A stretch of 42,313 nt of DNA from contig CALDCK010000129.1 in assembly GCA_937937315.1 (NCBI GenBank), positions 1 through 42,313 of the forward strand, written 5' to 3'. Below the pieces are notes generated by a model. That model saw only the letters and a list, made by a program, of their open reading frames with translations. It was not told where the DNA came from and made no database searches. Numbering within the stretch: position 1 is the first letter of the stretch; every line of letters starts with the position of its first letter. This stretch comes from an uncultured bacterium (lineage in GTDB: Bacteria > Myxococcota_A > UBA9160 > SMWR01). The position numbers and the translations under genes were made by a program. This document shows positions 42,313 to 42,313 of this stretch, piece by piece.

Positions 42313-42313
42313 G

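Noticed and set aside
1-42313. CRISPR array, insertion sequence or prophage
   Set aside because: No repeated spacers, transposase, integrase or terminal inverted repeats were seen.

Overview
The window is GC-rich and gene-dense (about 37 protein-coding loci). Stop/start pairs that overlap as GTGA or ATGA are common. The gene set mixes FG-GAP/ASPIC-UnbV proteins, a DUF3604 protein, a TPR-fused sulfatase-like lipoprotein, a GrdB-like selenoprotein, acyl-CoA synthetases, P450, SDR, MDR alcohol dehydrogenase and DUF1214. This suggests an uncultured bacterium of the former Deltaproteobacteria (Myxococcota- or Binatota-like). That is inference from gene content; no rRNA or marker gene is present.

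The most notable result is that two genes appear to read an in-frame UGA as selenocysteine (Sec). In each, the reading frame and protein family continue past the TGA, and a hairpin fitting the bacterial SECIS rules lies just downstream. One is a GrdB-like reductase (36477-37340), a family already known for Sec. The other (3-2717) is an FG-GAP/ASPIC-UnbV protein with a C-terminal thioredoxin-like domain, which I do not know as an established selenoprotein. Its hairpin carries a GGTC tetraloop like that of E. coli fdhF.

Layout. 1-4.2 kb: the putative Sec FG-GAP-thioredoxin protein, translationally coupled to a small Cys-X6-Cys lipoprotein, then a glutaredoxin-like lipoprotein on the opposite strand and a small secreted protein. 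Together these look like an envelope thiol-redox patch. 4.4-6.3 kb: a minus-strand operon of MBL-fold hydrolase, universal stress protein and coiled-coil lipoprotein. 6.3-13.8 kb: lipid/steroid-type catabolic genes (carboxymuconolactone decarboxylase family, FAD oxidoreductase, APH-like kinase, flavin monooxygenase, acyl-CoA ligase) and an acyl-carrier-like protein lacking its serine. 13.8-14.25 kb: a gene-poor stretch with a small heat-shock protein relic. 14.3-23.9 kb: hydrolase, sulfatase/TPR, GST, DUF3604, P450 and DUF1214 protein. 23.9-28.9 kb: a frameshifted SGNH lipoprotein, a DUF4388 protein and a haem-propeller protein. 29-34 kb: a GGDEF-EAL protein and a DUF2868/DUF3482 membrane GTPase pair. 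33.9-42.3 kb: zinc alcohol dehydrogenase, methyltransferase, a plus-strand operon (NTF2-like, selenoprotein, acyl-CoA ligase, hydrolase) and a minus-strand cluster (hydrolase, SDR, unknown).

Functionally the window combines activation and oxidation of fatty, steroid-like or aromatic acids with selenium/thiol redox chemistry. No tRNA, rRNA, CRISPR array or insertion sequence was recognised. The Sec machinery (selA, selB, selC, selD) is not in the window and would have to lie elsewhere.
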